Source: Arthrobacter psychrochitiniphilus (GTDB taxonomy: Bacteria > Actinomycetota > Actinomycetes > Actinomycetales > Micrococcaceae). From it: a stretch of 64,000 bases of DNA. Below are positions 8,770 through 17,522 of this stretch, piece after piece. How positions within the stretch are numbered: position 1 is the stretch's first letter; each line of letters begins with the position of its first letter. Location of the stretch: positions 62,001 to 126,000 of the forward strand of contig NZ_QHLZ01000002.1 in the NCBI RefSeq assembly GCF_003185915.1, read 5' to 3'. A program made the position numbers and the translations under genes. Under the pieces are notes generated by a model. It was not told the DNA's origin. It searched no databases and saw only the letters and a program-made list of their open reading frames with translations.

Positions 8770-10711
8770 AGGCGAGGATGTCCACGGCGATAGCATCCGC
8801 ATCCAGCAGCGTGCTATAGCCGCTGCGGTACTGCGCCGACGCCTCCGCCGCGATGGCGGTACCCCATTGCGTGGAGGAAAGCTGCAGGCCCAGCACATAC
8901 ATGCCCTGGACAGGCGCACCTGTCCCATCCAACGGGCGGTACGGCGGGGCGCTTACGTCCAGCCCGCTGGTGACCACGGGCCCGCCGTCGGAGGCCATCA
9001 TCATGCGGGGACGGACGGCGCCCTCGGCCAGCAGGTTCGCCAACAGGATGGACGCACTGCCTTGTACGTTGTTGGCCGGGGCAAGCGCCTCTACCAAATG
9101 CTTGGCTTCCCACGGCGCATCAGCCACCCACGGAGAAACGGCTGTGAACACCCCGTGCTGGACGCGAAATACTGGGTCAGGGCCAACAAAATGGACCACC
9201 CCGGCACGCACCAGCGCAGCCAGTTGCTCAACACGGATCGCGGGCGGACCGCTGGCCAGACCCTCCACGAAGCCTTCAAACCAGCCGCGCAACTCCCCCA
9301 GCCAAGAACTTTGAGTGATGCCGCGATCGGCCACGAGCGATTTAATCACAGCCCGCCCGGCATTTAACGCCCCGATAGCCATTTTGGTAGGATCATCCTC
9401 CCCCAGTGCCGACCCGGCCGCATCGGCGCAAAGGTACTCCAGAACGGCCGTATCCATGTCCGCATGCGTGGCGAAGCGATGCCCAGCCCCGGCCCGCAGC
9501 CGGTGCGCAGCTAACGGCCTGGCCAACCCTTCCAGATCGAGCACCAGCCCGTCTTGCACACCCTTGCCCAGCAACTCCGTGAGTCGGCTCTGCCACCCCG
9601 GGTCCCCGCCGTCGAGCCCAACATGCAGCAGCGCATCCAATGCCGGCAGCAAAGGGGCGCTCACCGTGTCCGGGCGGGTCCTGGCCAAGGTGGTGTAGTA
9701 CGCCCAGAGCGTGTCCCGGTACAGCAACGGCCAAATATCGTGGTCGAACCCGGCGGTGGCTCCCATGGCCCGGATCGAAGCCACGGCATCCTCGCACAAG
9801 AAACGCAGGCTCACACTTGCAGGGTAGTAGCTGGCCAGCTCCGCCTTCGCACGGTAAGGAGTCCCCCGCCGCGACGCCCCCACAATGACCGGTTCACGGC
9901 CCGACGCCACATACCGCAACGCCTCCCCCGCCGGCTTCCCGGTATCCTCAAACGTGCCGCCGCGCCCCTGTGTCAGCTGGCCCAGAACGTCAAAAAAGTT
10001 CAATCCCATGCCGCGCACCAGAACGGTTTCACGGGCCGGCAACTGGTCCCAGTCAACGTCATTGGGCACCGCCGGGGGCAGGTATGTCAGGCCATGCTCG
10101 CGCGCCTCGGCCCGTAGCTGTTGCTGCGCCAGGCTCAACTTTGATTCCACATGGCCCAGCGCCAGGACCGCTTGGTCCACGGCCAGACTTTCCCCGCTCA
10201 CCAGGACTACGGTGAATCCGCCACTGCTGTGATCGCGCACCACGCGCTTGGCTTCAGCAGGATGGACGGTGAGGCTCACGCCGTCGGGCAGGGTGGCTGT
10301 GAGCTGTTCAAAGCACCAGCTCAGGTACCTGCCGTAGAGAGCGCGGCTGGGAAAATTTGCGGCACCGAGGACGGCCAGTTCAGCCTTGTCCCCGCCGCTG
10401 AGGCGTTCCCACGGTGTGTGCTGTTGAATTTCACGCCATTGGTTGAAGCTGCAAGCTGCCAGCGCAGGCGCACTGACCCCTTGGTCCGGGATCAGTGTGG
10501 GGAAAAAACTTTGCGTATTCATCAAGTACAGGCGTGACTGCTCCGTGCGCCAGACGTGGCCCGCACCGGGCGGGAAGGGATCGATCAGGTGGATGTGCAG
10601 TGCCCGTGTGCGGTGCCCTGCGGCGTGGTGGGCCAGCAGCCGCTCCATGACGGAAGTCCCGCGGGGCCCCGCACCCACAATTGCCACCGTCTGCACACTT
10701 GTTAATTCCAC
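8768..10711 (-). CDS. FAD/NAD(P)-binding protein (NAD_binding_9 type)
   Basis: The 647-residue protein opens with a dinucleotide-binding fold: VAIVGAGPRGTSVMERLL at residues 9-26, followed by the acidic end of strand 2 in IHLIDPFPPG and a GHVW motif. This matches the single large FAD-NAD(P)-binding family found in many actinobacteria and proteobacteria, related in fold to N-hydroxylating monooxygenases but without an assigned substrate. No signal peptide or membrane helix is seen, so it should be a cytosolic oxidoreductase. The start is GTG at 10711: a TAAGCT box lies six bases upstream (10718-10723), the arrangement of a leaderless actinobacterial promoter. It is divergent from the prolyl oligopeptidase gene, with 100 bases between the starts. 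The biological role is not recognisable from the context. Confidence 0.75.
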   Translation of the reverse strand: MELTSVQTVAIVGAGPRGTSVMERLLAHHAAGHRTRALHIHLIDPFPPGAGHVWRTEQSRLYLMNTQSFFPTLIPDQGVSAPALAACSFNQWREIQQHTPWERLSGGDKAELAVLGAANFPSRALYGRYLSWCFEQLTATLPDGVSLTVHPAEAKRVVRDHSSGGFTVVLVSGESLAVDQAVLALGHVESKLSLAQQQLRAEAREHGLTYLPPAVPNDVDWDQLPARETVLVRGMGLNFFDVLGQLTQGRGGTFEDTGKPAGEALRYVASGREPVIVGASRRGTPYRAKAELASYYPASVSLRFLCEDAVASIRAMGATAGFDHDIWPLLYRDTLWAYYTTLARTRPDTVSAPLLPALDALLHVGLDGGDPGWQSRLTELLGKGVQDGLVLDLEGLARPLAAHRLRAGAGHRFATHADMDTAVLEYLCADAAGSALGEDDPTKMAIGALNAGRAVIKSLVADRGITQSSWLGELRGWFEGFVEGLASGPPAIRVEQLAALVRAGVVHFVGPDPVFRVQHGVFTAVSPWVADAPWEAKHLVEALAPANNVQGSASILLANLLAEGAVRPRMMMASDGGPVVTSGLDVSAPPYRPLDGTGAPVQGMYVLGLQLSSTQWGTAIAAEASAQYRSGYSTLLDADAIAVDILA

Positions 10712-10811
10712 CCTCTGAGCTTAACGGATGGGGCACCCCAAAGTTGCGTGGGATGCTGCGGTGAGGTCCCGGTACCGTGCGGCTGCTGTTGGCGTTGCCT
10801 AGGATGGTGCC

Positions 10812-12914
10812 ATGACTGAAGCCGTGACTGCCACCCCCCAACAGATAGCCAACCAGCCCGCCGACGAGTTCTTGTGGCTCGAGGACATCCACGGCGAGGC
10901 GCCCATGGAGTGGGTACGCAAGCACAACGCCCGCACCGACGCCACCCTCGTGAACCCCGCGTACACCGCCATGGAAGCCCGGGTCCTGGAGGTGCTGGAC
11001 TCCAAAGACAGGATCCCCATGGTGTCCAAGCGCGGCGCCTGGTACTACAACTTCTGGCGGGATGAGGTGAACCCGCGCGGGCTCTGGCGCCGTACCTCAT
11101 GGGAGAGCTACCTCAGTGCCGCACCGGAGTGGGATGTGCTGCTGGATGTAGACGCGCTGTGCGCTGCGGAGGATGCACAGTGGCTGTGGGCGGGGGCCTC
11201 ATTCCTGCGTCCAGCCCCCGGAGCGGACTACCGCTTGGCCATGCTGGCGCTCTCCCCCGACGGCGGCGATGCGGTCTCCTACCGGGAGTTTGATCTGACA
11301 ACGCGCAGTTTTGTGCCGGGCGGCTTTGACCTTCCGGCAGCGAAGACCCGGCTTTCGTGGTTGGATGCGGACACGCTGTACGTGGGCACCGACACTGGGG
11401 AAGGTTCCATGACGGCTTCCTCCTACCCTGCCGCCGCCCGGGTGCTGCGCCGCGGGGAATCCCTGGCGGAGATGGGCGCAAAGGAGCCGCTGTTCTCGGT
11501 TCCGCTGGATCATTTGAGCGGCGGCGTCTCCCACAGCAGCACTCCCGGTTTTGAACGCGATGTGGCTTATGACGTGCTGGATTTCTACAACAGCCGCAGT
11601 TACTTGCGCGTAGGCGATGACTGGGTCCATATCGAGGTCCCTGACGATGTGAATGTTTCCCTCCACCACCAATGGCTGCTGCTGCGCCCACGTACGGACT
11701 GGGACGTTGCCGGGACCGTGTACGCCGCCGGGACCTTGCTGGCCATTGAGCTATCCGCGTTCCTGGCCGGGAGCCGTGACCTGGCAACCATTTTTGCCCC
11801 GACCGCCGCGGAATCCCTGCAGTCCTGGAGCTGGACCCGGGACTACCTGCTGCTGAACTTGTTATCTGATGTTTCCTCCAAAATCCTGATCCTGGATCCC
11901 GCCGCGGACTGGGCCGCCACGGAATTAGATGCCTGCCCGCCGCTGCACTCCGTGGACGCGTACGCCGTGGACAACGAGGGTCCAGAGGCCGGCAACGACT
12001 ACTGGCTCATTGCCACTGGTTTCCTCACCCCGTCCACCGTGTACCGCGGCACCCTTGAGTCCCGCGAGAGTGCACCGGCAGCGCTGGTGCGGGAAGCTCC
12101 GGCGTTCTTCACCGCGGAAAAGTACAGCGTGGAGCAGCACTTTGCCACCTCCGCTGACGGCACTCGTCTGCCTTATTTCCAGGTGGGACCCAAGGATTTA
12201 ACGCTCGACGGCGCCAACCCCACCTTGCTCAGTGGCTACGGCGGGTTCGAGGTGTCGCGGACGCCGTCGTACAGCGGTGCGGTGGGGCGTACCTGGCTAG
12301 AGCGCGGGGGCGTGTACGTGGTGGCGAATATTCGCGGCGGCGGCGAGTATGGGCCCAGCTGGCACACGGCCGCGCTGGGCGAAAACCGGCACCGGGCGTA
12401 TGAGGACTTTGCTGCGGTGGCCCTGGATCTGGCAGCGCGCGGGGTGGCTACAGCAGCCAAGTTGGGATGTGCTGGCGGGAGCAATGGGGGGCTGCTGGTG
12501 GGAAACATGCTCACGCAGTATCCGTCCTTGTTCGGTGCCATCTCCTGCGGCGTGCCGTTGCTGGATATGCGCAGGTACACGAAACTCTCCGCCGGAGCAT
12601 CCTGGATTGCCGAGTATGGCGACCCGGATGTGCCGGAGCAGTGGGAATACATCAAAACGTTCTCGCCCTACCATTTGCTACTCGCCGAGGTGAAGTACCC
12701 GGCGGCATTCTTTTGGACGGCCACCTCGGATGATCGGGTGGGACCGGTGCAGGCGCGGAAGATGGCGGCACGGATGGAAGCCATGGGCATTCCGGCGCTC
12801 TTTCACGAGGCGCTGGAGGGTGGACATGCCGGTGCTGGCAACAATGAACAGGCCGCCCGGCTGCACAGCGCATCGCACGAGTTCCTGTGGCGGGCACTCA
12901 CCGGAAGCCTGTAA
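10812..12914 (+). CDS. Prolyl oligopeptidase family serine peptidase (S9A)
   Basis: The 700-residue length and order, a seven-bladed propeller (about 75-420) followed by an alpha/beta-hydrolase domain, fit prolyl oligopeptidase. The catalytic Ser is in GGSNGG (Ser557), the Asp in TSDDRVGP (Asp641) and the His in EGGHAGAG (His672). The NIRGGGEYGPSWH stretch before the nucleophile is the usual family signature. No signal peptide is visible, so it probably degrades short peptides, cleaving after proline, in the cytosol. There is no Shine-Dalgarno sequence, but TAGGAT at 10800-10805 lies six bases before the ATG, suggesting a leaderless transcript. The tRNA-Ser gene follows by 92 bases; that stretch shows only a weak promoter-like TACCTT before the tRNA. 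Substrate preference could vary within S9A. Confidence 0.92.
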   Translation: MTEAVTATPQQIANQPADEFLWLEDIHGEAPMEWVRKHNARTDATLVNPAYTAMEARVLEVLDSKDRIPMVSKRGAWYYNFWRDEVNPRGLWRRTSWESYLSAAPEWDVLLDVDALCAAEDAQWLWAGASFLRPAPGADYRLAMLALSPDGGDAVSYREFDLTTRSFVPGGFDLPAAKTRLSWLDADTLYVGTDTGEGSMTASSYPAAARVLRRGESLAEMGAKEPLFSVPLDHLSGGVSHSSTPGFERDVAYDVLDFYNSRSYLRVGDDWVHIEVPDDVNVSLHHQWLLLRPRTDWDVAGTVYAAGTLLAIELSAFLAGSRDLATIFAPTAAESLQSWSWTRDYLLLNLLSDVSSKILILDPAADWAATELDACPPLHSVDAYAVDNEGPEAGNDYWLIATGFLTPSTVYRGTLESRESAPAALVREAPAFFTAEKYSVEQHFATSADGTRLPYFQVGPKDLTLDGANPTLLSGYGGFEVSRTPSYSGAVGRTWLERGGVYVVANIRGGGEYGPSWHTAALGENRHRAYEDFAAVALDLAARGVATAAKLGCAGGSNGGLLVGNMLTQYPSLFGAISCGVPLLDMRRYTKLSAGASWIAEYGDPDVPEQWEYIKTFSPYHLLLAEVKYPAAFFWTATSDDRVGPVQARKMAARMEAMGIPALFHEALEGGHAGAGNNEQAARLHSASHEFLWRALTGSL

Positions 12915-13006
12915 TTTTGGCGCACCCGGCCCTCGTTTTGCTTTGCAGGCCTGTTTCTGGGTAAAGTTTGGGATGCTGGTTAGGGGCTTCTACCTTAGCC
13001 AGTGCT

Positions 13007-13098
13007 GGAGACGTGCCAGAGCGGCCGAATGGGCTTCACTGCTAATGAAGTGTGGGGGTTAAACTCCACCGGGAGTTCAAATCTCCCCGTCTCCGCCA
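13007..13098 (+). tRNA. tRNA-Ser(GCU)
   Basis: Acceptor arms GGAGACG and CGTCTCC pair. The anticodon stem CTTCA/TGAAG encloses GCT at 13041-13043, and a long variable arm typical of serine tRNAs follows. The T-loop is GTTCAAATC. The discriminator base G and an encoded CCA end at 13098. It reads serine AGC/AGU codons. Confidence 0.96.
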
Positions 13099-13102
13099 AA
13101 AA

Positions 13103-13140
13103 ATGCGCTCCTCGATTCGTCGAGGAGCGCATTTTTGTTT
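13103..13140 (+). terminator. Rho-independent terminator after tRNA-Ser(GCU)
   Basis: Perfect 13-bp stem ATGCGCTCCTCGA / TCGAGGAGCGCAT with a TTCG loop, followed by TTTTTGTTTT. Confidence 0.92.
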
Positions 13141-13151
13141 TATCGATAAAA
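13138..13151. promoter_or_regulatory. 14-bp palindrome upstream of the GntR gene
   Basis: TTTTATCGATAAAA is a perfect palindrome 82 bases before the regulator start. It partly shares the T run of the terminator, so it may be chance. It is noted as a possible autoregulatory site because the cluster-wide ACATCSGATGT motif is not found in this promoter. Confidence 0.25.
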
Positions 13152-13232
13152 TCCCGTGACTAACGTGTACCTTCTGTTCTCAAGACAGCGATCCTGGTCA
13201 CTAAACAAACATCAGACCATTACACTGGCAGC

Positions 13233-13904
13233 ATGGCTGTGACAGATGAAGCAATTACCAAGATCAAGGACATGATCATCTCCGGGGAACTTTGTGCCGG
13301 GGACAGGCTGCCTCCGGAAAAGGAACTCAGCGAAAAACTGGGCCTGTCCCGCAGCTCCTTGCGCGAAGCGGTCAAAGCCCTGGAGATTATCCGCGTCCTG
13401 GATGTACGCCGCGGCGACGGCACCTATGTGACAAGCCTGGAACCCAAGCTACTGACGGAGGCCATGACGTTCATTGTGGACCTTCACCAGGATGAGTCCA
13501 TTTTGGACATCTTCGAAGTGCGTCGAATCCTGGAACCGGCCGCAGCAGCCATTGCCGCCACGCGCATCACACCCGAACAAATTGCCTCACTGCGCGCCAC
13601 CATGGAGACCATTGACGATGCGACCAGTGTGGAAGCACTCGTGGAACACGATCTCATCTTCCACCAGCTCATCACCTCTGCGGCAGATAACAGCTATCTG
13701 GCCAGTGTCCTGGATGCCCTCTCCAGTAGCACCGTGCGCGCCCGCATCTGGCGGGGCCTGACCCAGGAAAAGGCAGTGGACCGCACGTTGGCAGAACATA
13801 CCGCCATCATTGAAGCCCTGGAACGCGGTGACGCGGACCTGGCAAAGTCACTCCTAACTGTTCACATTAGCGCAGTGGAGTACTGGCTCCGTCAGGCACT
13901 CTAG
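13233..13904 (+). CDS. FadR/GntR-family transcriptional regulator of the fucose cluster
   Basis: The 223-residue protein has an N-terminal GntR winged helix (about 5-70; LPPEKELSEKLGLSRSSLRE and GDGTYVTS wing) and an FCD effector domain (about 80-215). The domain's metal-binding residues can be seen in EHDLIFHQL, LAEHTAI and LLTVHISAVEYW. Such proteins usually repress sugar-acid catabolic genes and release DNA when an intermediate binds. Its position next to the fucose genes, in the opposite orientation, makes it the likely local regulator. The candidate operator AAACAT-CCG-ATGTTT lies in the divergent promoter at 18903-18917. The effector is probably fuconate or ketodeoxyfuconate, but that is inference. 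The ATG at 13233 lacks a strong ribosome site. Confidence 0.88.
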   Translation: MAVTDEAITKIKDMIISGELCAGDRLPPEKELSEKLGLSRSSLREAVKALEIIRVLDVRRGDGTYVTSLEPKLLTEAMTFIVDLHQDESILDIFEVRRILEPAAAAIAATRITPEQIASLRATMETIDDATSVEALVEHDLIFHQLITSAADNSYLASVLDALSSSTVRARIWRGLTQEKAVDRTLAEHTAIIEALERGDADLAKSLLTVHISAVEYWLRQAL

Positions 13905-13959
13905 GGGCGCCCGCACTCCGCAGGCAGCCTTGCCTCTGCCATGGCTCTCCCGGGGGCGA

Positions 13960-14811
13960 CTAGCGACGATAGGTACGCAGCGCCGTCCCGGACCAGATGG
14001 CCTGGGATTCCGCGGGGCTCAACGTTTCAATAAGGTCACCCGCCACCGCTATGGTCTGCGCATAACTGGCACCAAGCAAACTCACCGGCCAGTCACCACC
14101 AAATATCAGCCGATGGGGACCGAAAGCTTCCAGAGCAACGCCCCACACCTGCTGCAACGCTGCTGCGGAAAATTGTGCACCGTCCATATGCAGCCCCGAA
14201 ACTTTAGCCACCGTGTTGGGAAACGCCGCCACGGCGCGCAACTGCGCCTCCCATACGGCCATGGCTTCTACGCCTCCGCGCGGCGGCTTACCCAGATGGT
14301 CAACCACCACCCGCAGCTGCGGAAAATCCCGTGCCAGCTGAGCCACTTGCCCCAGATGGCGCGGGAAGGCGTCCGGAACATCAAAGGCAATCCCTGCCCG
14401 CTCCAGCAACGCCAGGGTTTCGCGGACTGCCGGAAGCTCCAGCACCTTGGGGCGGGGGTCGTCGTGGATCAGTGTCCGGACACCGCAGAATTTGGGGTTG
14501 GCGCTCCATTGTTCCAGGAGTGCGGCAGCGCCAGACGGATCTTCCAACGGCAACCACCCCACGACGCCGATGATCCAGTCGTTGGCATCTGCCGCGGCAA
14601 GCATGGCTTCAGTGTCACTGGCGGCATCGTCAGCCTGGACCAGGATGGCCTGCTGAACGCCAGCCCCGGACAGTGCTTCCCACGCCTGCTCCGCGGTGAA
14701 GGAGTTGTACAGTACGCCGTGGCCAGGTTGCAGCCAGGAATACCGCCCCTCCCCCAGTTCCCACAGGTGCAGGTGAGAATCAACCCGAGCCACCGCGTCC
14801 GCGCTAGGCAA
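13960..14811 (-). CDS. Amidohydrolase, probable L-fuconolactonase
   Basis: The 283-residue TIM-barrel amidohydrolase starts with the metal/substrate motif VDSHLHLW (HxH), has WIIGVVGWLPLEDP in the middle and FGGDWPVSLL near the end, as in L-fuconolactonase and 2-pyrone-4,6-dicarboxylate lactonase relatives. It should open L-fucono-1,5-lactone to L-fuconate in the cytosol. It is the last gene of the five-gene minus-strand fucose operon and overlaps the aldo/keto reductase by 8 bases; the likely start is TTG at 14811. The neighbouring fuconate dehydratase and fucose dehydrogenase-like genes decide between the family's possible substrates. Biochemical identity is inferred from context. Confidence 0.85.
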   Translation of the reverse strand: MPSADAVARVDSHLHLWELGEGRYSWLQPGHGVLYNSFTAEQAWEALSGAGVQQAILVQADDAASDTEAMLAAADANDWIIGVVGWLPLEDPSGAAALLEQWSANPKFCGVRTLIHDDPRPKVLELPAVRETLALLERAGIAFDVPDAFPRHLGQVAQLARDFPQLRVVVDHLGKPPRGGVEAMAVWEAQLRAVAAFPNTVAKVSGLHMDGAQFSAAALQQVWGVALEAFGPHRLIFGGDWPVSLLGASYAQTIAVAGDLIETLSPAESQAIWSGTALRTYRR

Positions 14812-15772
14812 AGACGAGATCTTCCGTTAGGAGACCGCGGGACACCAGTGCGGTCCAAAGCTCGGGCGGAATCTGGGCCGCCATCCGTGCCGCTGTTTGA
14901 GTGATTTGATCCGGGTTGGACGCACCAACCACTACGGTGCTCACAGCCGGGTGGGCGGCAGCAAATTGCAGCGCAGCGGCTGGCAACTCAACACCGAATT
15001 CGTCGCAGCAGGCCGCGAGGGCCTTGGCGCGGGCCAAGATGTCCGCCGGGGCCGGTTCATAGTTGTAAAACGCGCCCTCAGCAACCACGGGGCGGGCCAG
15101 CAGACCGGAGTTGTACACGCCAACGTTGGCAATACCCACACCGCGCGCCAGGCACAGGGGCATGAGGTCTGCGGCGCCCGGCTGTTCCAGCAGTGAGTAG
15201 CGCCCGGCGAGCATGATGATGTCCAGGTCCGCGGCGAGCACGCAGTCCCTCAAAGCGTCGGCGGAGTTGGCGCCGACGCCAATGGCAGACACCAGGCCCT
15301 CCTCGCGCAGCTTTACCAAGGCGGGAAGGGCCTCCCTAATTCCGGCCTCGAGGTCGTACACGTCCGGGTCGTGGAGGTAGGCGATGTCGATCCGGTTCAG
15401 CCCAGTGCGGGTCAGGGAGTCCTCAATACTGCGGCGGATCCCCGCCTCTGACGGGTCCCAGCGGCGAACGGTGTCTGCAGGAACGTCAAAGCCCTGCTCA
15501 TCGCGAGCATCCGAGGGGTTCTCCACCGATTCCAGAACGCGGCCTACCTTAGTGGAAATGACAAAGTCCTCTCGCGGTTTGCCGGCCAGGAAAGCGCCCA
15601 CACGTCGTTCGGATAGGCCCAGTCCGTAATGGGGTGCTGTGTCAAAGTATCTGATGCCCGCGTCCCACCCGGCGGCGAGGGTGGCGGCGGCAACGTCGCT
15701 GTCCATGGCACGGTAGAGATTGCCGATTCCTGCGGCACCAAATCCCAAACGGCCCAGTTCTGGCACGCTCAT
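14804..15772 (-). CDS. Aldo/keto reductase, probable L-fucose dehydrogenase
   Basis: The 322-residue aldo/keto reductase shows the family tetrad context: the Asp and Tyr in YFDTAPHYGLGLSE, the Lys in VISTKVGR and the His in DIAYLHDPD. A C-terminal VVVGASNPDQI stretch binds the nucleotide. Members of this subgroup (D-threo-aldose 1-dehydrogenase/L-fucose dehydrogenase) oxidise L-fucose at C1 to the lactone with NAD(P)+. The ATG at 15772 shares an ATGA overlap with the mutarotase stop, so the two are translationally coupled; an upstream GTG at 15784 is less likely. In the operon it acts after fucosidase and mutarotase and before the lactonase. Another aldose substrate cannot be excluded. Confidence 0.87.
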   Translation of the reverse strand: MSVPELGRLGFGAAGIGNLYRAMDSDVAAATLAAGWDAGIRYFDTAPHYGLGLSERRVGAFLAGKPREDFVISTKVGRVLESVENPSDARDEQGFDVPADTVRRWDPSEAGIRRSIEDSLTRTGLNRIDIAYLHDPDVYDLEAGIREALPALVKLREEGLVSAIGVGANSADALRDCVLAADLDIIMLAGRYSLLEQPGAADLMPLCLARGVGIANVGVYNSGLLARPVVAEGAFYNYEPAPADILARAKALAACCDEFGVELPAAALQFAAAHPAVSTVVVGASNPDQITQTAARMAAQIPPELWTALVSRGLLTEDLVFA

Positions 15773-16083
15773 GGCAGTTCCCACACTTGTGCCAGGCCCA
15801 TGTCATCGCCCGAGTAGTCGTCCTCAACTTCCAGCAGTTCACTCATGACGGCCTGCCATTCAATGTTGACAGGATCCGTGGCCAATTCCTTGCGCATGGC
15901 TTGGTAATCGGCCACTTCCACCACATGAAAAAGCTCCCGGCCACTGCGCCAAATGTTCCATGCTGTGACCCCGGCGGTGCGAAGTGCAGCGTCAAGCTCG
16001 TCACTGATGTGGGCATGGACGGCGTCATATTCAGCCTCTTTGCCGGGCTTTAGCCGGGTGTGTAGGGCGATCTTCTGGCTCAT
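15769..16083 (-). CDS. L-rhamnose/L-fucose mutarotase family protein
   Basis: The product from the ATG at 16083 is 104 residues, the usual size of the RhaM-type mutarotase fold. Family features include HTRLKPGKEAEYDAVH, the conserved NIWR (strand with Trp), and LFHVVEVADY near the middle. It would interconvert the anomers of the free 6-deoxy-sugar, feeding the correct one to the dehydrogenase. A GAAGGAG ribosome site sits eight bases before the ATG at 16083, which decides against the longer frame from 16107. It lies between the fucosidase (36 bases upstream) and the aldo/keto reductase (overlapping by four bases). Specificity for fucose rather than rhamnose is inferred from the operon. Confidence 0.88.
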   Translation of the reverse strand: MSQKIALHTRLKPGKEAEYDAVHAHISDELDAALRTAGVTAWNIWRSGRELFHVVEVADYQAMRKELATDPVNIEWQAVMSELLEVEDDYSGDDMGLAQVWELP

Positions 16084-16119
16084 GCGCGGGGCTCCTTCGG
16101 TGCTCATTCGGGTCAGGAT

Positions 16120-17520
16120 TCAGGGTTCTGGATTCAGGAACAGTTCAATGACAGGCACGCTCACGCCGGGGCGTTTGACGGGTAATTTCAAGGTCAAGGT
16201 ACCGGGTGCTTGGCCGGCAGGGGTCATGTGGCCAGCGGACTGCCCCGGATCAAGGACTTGCATGGCAACTTCTGAGGCATCGTTAAGCAACTGCGCGTAC
16301 CGCACCTTTCCGGCCAGGCCGGGCAGATGGATGAACTGGAACGGCCAGGCAAAAAGATGCAAGTACAGCCTGTTGCCACGCAGGGTGTAGCGGGCATCCG
16401 CTGGCGCTTGCAGGCCCGAGGCCCCGGCACCGTAAATGGAGCGCCCGTGCAGATGCATCCATTCGCCCATGGCAGCCAGTAGCTCGTGTGCGCGGGGATC
16501 AATTTCGCCACGAGCCGTGGGACCCACATTCAGCAGCAAGTTCCCTCCCTTGGACACACCGTCAATGAGCATGCGGATAAGTTGTTCGGCAGATTTGTAA
16601 TCCAGATTGTCCCTGTCATAGCCCCAGCTTCCGTTCAGTGTTTGGCACGCTTCCCAAGGCACTTGCTTGTTCCCGCTGATCATGGGCCCTGCCGGCTGAT
16701 ATTGCTCCGGCGTGAGAAAGTCCCCGGGCACATTGAGCCGGTCATTGACCACAATGCCCGGCTGCAGTTCCCGGATCATCTTCATCAGCTCGGCTGAGCC
16801 CCAGTCAGCGGCTCCCTTACCGGGGAACCTCCCACCGCCGTCGGGGTTGGCAGTTGCAACATCCGGATAGGAGAAATCAAAGAACAAGTAGTCAATCTGC
16901 CCATAATTGCTGAGTAGTTCACGGACCTGGCCGTGCAAATATTTACGGTACCGGTCCCCATCGCGCCCCTTGTTCAACTCCTGCCAATCCGGGTTTTTCC
17001 GGTCAGCGTGGTTGCCGTCAATGGTGAAATCCCCGTGATGCCAGTCGATGACCGAATGGTAGAAGCCAACTTTGAGCCCCACCTCCCGCAGTGCCGCCAC
17101 ATAAGGTGTCAGCAGATCCTTTCCGCAGGGGGTGTTGGTGGATTTGTACTCCGTGAGGGCAGAATCCCACAACGCGAAACCGTCGTGGTGTTTGGTGGTC
17201 AGGACCACGTACTTCATCCCCGCATTTTTGGCCGCGGCGGCCCATTCACGGGGGTCATAGAGGTCCGGCTCAAAGTGATCAAAGTACTTGCGGTACTCCC
17301 CAACACTCATGTTCTCCCGGTACATGACCCACTCATGGCGTGCAGCGAGGGAGTACAAACCCCAGTGCACAAACATGCCGAGCCTGTCCTCGGTGAACCA
17401 GGGAGCATGGGGGATGGTGGCTTGGGCTGAATCGGCTCGGGCTGAAACAGCTTGCGCCGAGGTGGACTGGGGGATGGTTTTGTTGGGGGCAGGCTGATTG
17501 GGGATGGCTAGCTCTGACAT
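16120..17520 (-). CDS. Alpha-L-fucosidase, GH29, without export signal
   Basis: The 466-residue protein has the GH29 barrel: WFTEDRLGMFVHWGLYS, YVVLTTKHHDGFALWDS, GFYHSVIDWH, and YLFFDFSYP, whose Asp is the expected catalytic nucleophile. C-terminal strands follow (about 370-466). It hydrolyses terminal alpha-L-fucose from glycans. The N-terminus is a polar Ser/Ala/Gln-rich stretch of about 40 residues, not a signal peptide, so it should act on imported fuco-oligosaccharides inside the cell. The ATG at 17520 follows the dehydratase stop by two bases, and the AAAGGA inside the upstream gene serves as ribosome site. No sugar importer is encoded in the cluster. The acid/base residue cannot be assigned by eye. 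Confidence 0.92.
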   Translation of the reverse strand: MSELAIPNQPAPNKTIPQSTSAQAVSARADSAQATIPHAPWFTEDRLGMFVHWGLYSLAARHEWVMYRENMSVGEYRKYFDHFEPDLYDPREWAAAAKNAGMKYVVLTTKHHDGFALWDSALTEYKSTNTPCGKDLLTPYVAALREVGLKVGFYHSVIDWHHGDFTIDGNHADRKNPDWQELNKGRDGDRYRKYLHGQVRELLSNYGQIDYLFFDFSYPDVATANPDGGGRFPGKGAADWGSAELMKMIRELQPGIVVNDRLNVPGDFLTPEQYQPAGPMISGNKQVPWEACQTLNGSWGYDRDNLDYKSAEQLIRMLIDGVSKGGNLLLNVGPTARGEIDPRAHELLAAMGEWMHLHGRSIYGAGASGLQAPADARYTLRGNRLYLHLFAWPFQFIHLPGLAGKVRYAQLLNDASEVAMQVLDPGQSAGHMTPAGQAPGTLTLKLPVKRPGVSVPVIELFLNPEP

Positions 17521-17522
17521 GA

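Noticed and set aside
13930..14904. 324-codon plus-strand open frame
   Set aside because: It is antisense to the lactonase and reductase genes, which have clear motifs; its own translation shows no family features.
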